Assembly (NCBI GenBank): GCA_949487015.1
Contig: CATAQZ010000188.1
Span: 1 to 5,565, forward strand
Direction: 5' to 3'
From: Flavobacteriales bacterium UBA4585
GTDB taxonomy: Bacteria; Bacteroidota; Bacteroidia; Flavobacteriales; Schleiferiaceae
DNA length: 5,565 nt
Position numbers and translations under genes: made by a program. The notes beneath the pieces are model-generated. The model was not told where the DNA came from. It searched no databases and saw only the letters and a list, made by a program, of their open reading frames with translations. Every line of letters starts with the position of its first letter. Within the stretch, counting starts at the first letter, position 1. Positions 4,586 to 5,565 of the stretch are shown here, one piece after another.

Positions 4586-5565
4586 ATGACTATGCGAAAT
4601 CTATTTTTAATAGCGGGATTTTTAGTTTCCTACATCTTGATAGGACAATCTAATCCCATAATAAGCGGGTGCATAACAAATGCCCCTGATACACTATCGA
4701 GTGTAAAGGTTGCTTACCTCAAGGGGAAAGGCCTCGCTGTAAAACAGGAAATCCCCGTCAAAAACGGATGTTTTGAAGCAGCTTGGGAGCAAGAGGAGCG
4801 AGGAATATTCATCCTATATATTGATGGAGAGCACACCTTTGATCTGGTAATCTCTAACGGTAATTTGACCATTAACGCGGACTATAATGACCTTGTTAAA
4901 GTATCGCTCGAAGGACCCGGTATCGAGGAATTTGAAGGTTTTAAGTCTTTGTTGAGCGCAAAACCAGAACAAACATCAATAGAGCGATATCTTTTGGGAA
5001 TTAAGGATCCCGCCTTGAAGGATTTCTTATTGCCGCAAATCTATCCAATTAATCCAGATACAAATGTGTATTGGCTACGTTCACATTTTTGGGACTACAC
5101 TAACCTCTACTCTAAAAGCACACTGATCAATCCTTTCTTTGAAAAGAACAGGAAGGTATACTTCGAACAAGTATTGGGTCATAATCCAGATTCCGTTATA
5201 AAGCATCTCAATAAGTTGTTAAATAGCCCAATGGATGAGCAGATCAGAAAAGTGTTTATCAGTAGCGCTACCTATCACTACGAGACCTCCAATTATATGG
5301 GAGAGGATAAGGTGTTTGTGTGGTTGGCTCAGACTTTTTATAACACCGGATATGCGGACTGGGTGAGCAAAGAAAACCTTGCGAAAATCAAAGAAAAGTC
5401 GGACGGTCTGTCAACAGAATTAGTTGGTAATAAGGCGAGAGACTTCGCCTTTGACACACAAAATAACGGACGTATGAAGTTGTCCGAAGTTCAGAGTCCG
5501 ATCACTATTCTTTATTTCTGGGATAGTGAGTGCGGCCATTGCCGTAAAGAAACCCCGCGGCTTAA
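4586..5565 (+). CDS. Exported thioredoxin-like thiol-disulfide oxidoreductase (TlpA/DUF5106 type), 3' end outside the window
   Basis: The first 326 codons of a gene cut by the window edge. Residues 1-20 are a signal peptide (MRNLFLIAGFLVSYILIG, then QSNP) without a lipobox Cys directly after it, so a periplasmic or cell-surface protein is expected. Residues about 25-110 resemble the DUF4369 N-terminal beta domain of Bacteroidota thioredoxin-like proteins (ISGCITNAPD, VKVAYLKGKG, NGNLTINADY). Residues about 115-280 resemble the helical DUF5106 region (HFWDYTNLYSKSTLINPFF, NPDSVIKHLNKLL). GNKARDFAF (281-289) starts the thioredoxin fold, and ITILYFWDSECGHCRKETPR holds the CGHC redox motif (316-319). 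The likely role is disulfide reduction or exchange, or cytochrome c maturation-like chemistry, in the periplasm. ATG 4586 and ATG 4592 (Met3) are both possible starts. Codon use does not look foreign. The rest of the thioredoxin domain, including its cis-Pro, is not visible. Confidence 0.88.
   Translation, partial: MTMRNLFLIAGFLVSYILIGQSNPIISGCITNAPDTLSSVKVAYLKGKGLAVKQEIPVKNGCFEAAWEQEERGIFILYIDGEHTFDLVISNGNLTINADYNDLVKVSLEGPGIEEFEGFKSLLSAKPEQTSIERYLLGIKDPALKDFLLPQIYPINPDTNVYWLRSHFWDYTNLYSKSTLINPFFEKNRKVYFEQVLGHNPDSVIKHLNKLLNSPMDEQIRKVFISSATYHYETSNYMGEDKVFVWLAQTFYNTGYADWVSKENLAKIKEKSDGLSTELVGNKARDFAFDTQNNGRMKLSEVQSPITILYFWDSECGHCRKETPRL

Noticed and set aside
5531..5542. CGHC in place of the common TlpA CxPC motif as a novelty
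   Set aside because: CGHC in a similar FWDxxCGHC setting is, to my knowledge, common in Bacteroidota thioredoxin-like proteins with DUF5106.

Overview
The window comes from a chromosome of the phylum Bacteroidota, probably a Flavobacteriales-like marine or freshwater lineage (the order is inference). Four things support this: a secreted protein with a C-terminal type IX secretion (T9SS) sorting domain, a methionyl-tRNA synthetase of the Bacteroidota form with a C-terminal tRNA-binding domain, a DUF4369/DUF5106-like thioredoxin lipoprotein-type architecture (here with a plain Sec signal), and a TAnnTTTG promoter box ahead of a tRNA gene. Shine-Dalgarno sequences are absent, as is usual in the phylum. 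GC is moderate by eye, with no abrupt compositional island. There is no IS element, CRISPR array or prophage.

Layout. 1-1178 (+): the 3' part of metG, an 18-bp perfect palindrome over its stop codon, a tRNA-Arg(CCG) gene 26 nt after the stop, and a rho-independent terminator. 1197-1439 (-): a small cold-shock protein gene with its own terminator, facing the metG/tRNA-Arg unit tail to tail. 1536-2531 (-): a secreted PKD-domain protein exported by T9SS. 2532-2761 (+): an 11-bp direct repeat, a good promoter box, tRNA-Val(GAC) and its terminator. 2757-2916: a run of hairpins with no convincing gene, the first of which shares the terminator's U-tract. 2917-4547 (+): a two-gene unit of a sulfotransferase-like P-loop protein and a class IV PLP aminotransferase, 2 nt apart. 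4586 to the end (+): the N-terminal 326 codons of a periplasmic thioredoxin-like protein, cut by the window edge before its stop.

How the genes relate. MetRS, tRNA-Arg and tRNA-Val are core translation. The pair at 2917-4547 is the most interesting: as I recall, plants carry proteins of about 555 residues, named branched-chain-amino-acid aminotransferase-like, in which the same two domains are fused in the same order. That suggests the two proteins act together in an undefined reaction or complex. The second notable point is tRNA-Arg(CCG): both partners of the near-universal G19-C56 elbow pair are changed, and together they would form A19-U56. I see no complete new defence or mobile system here.
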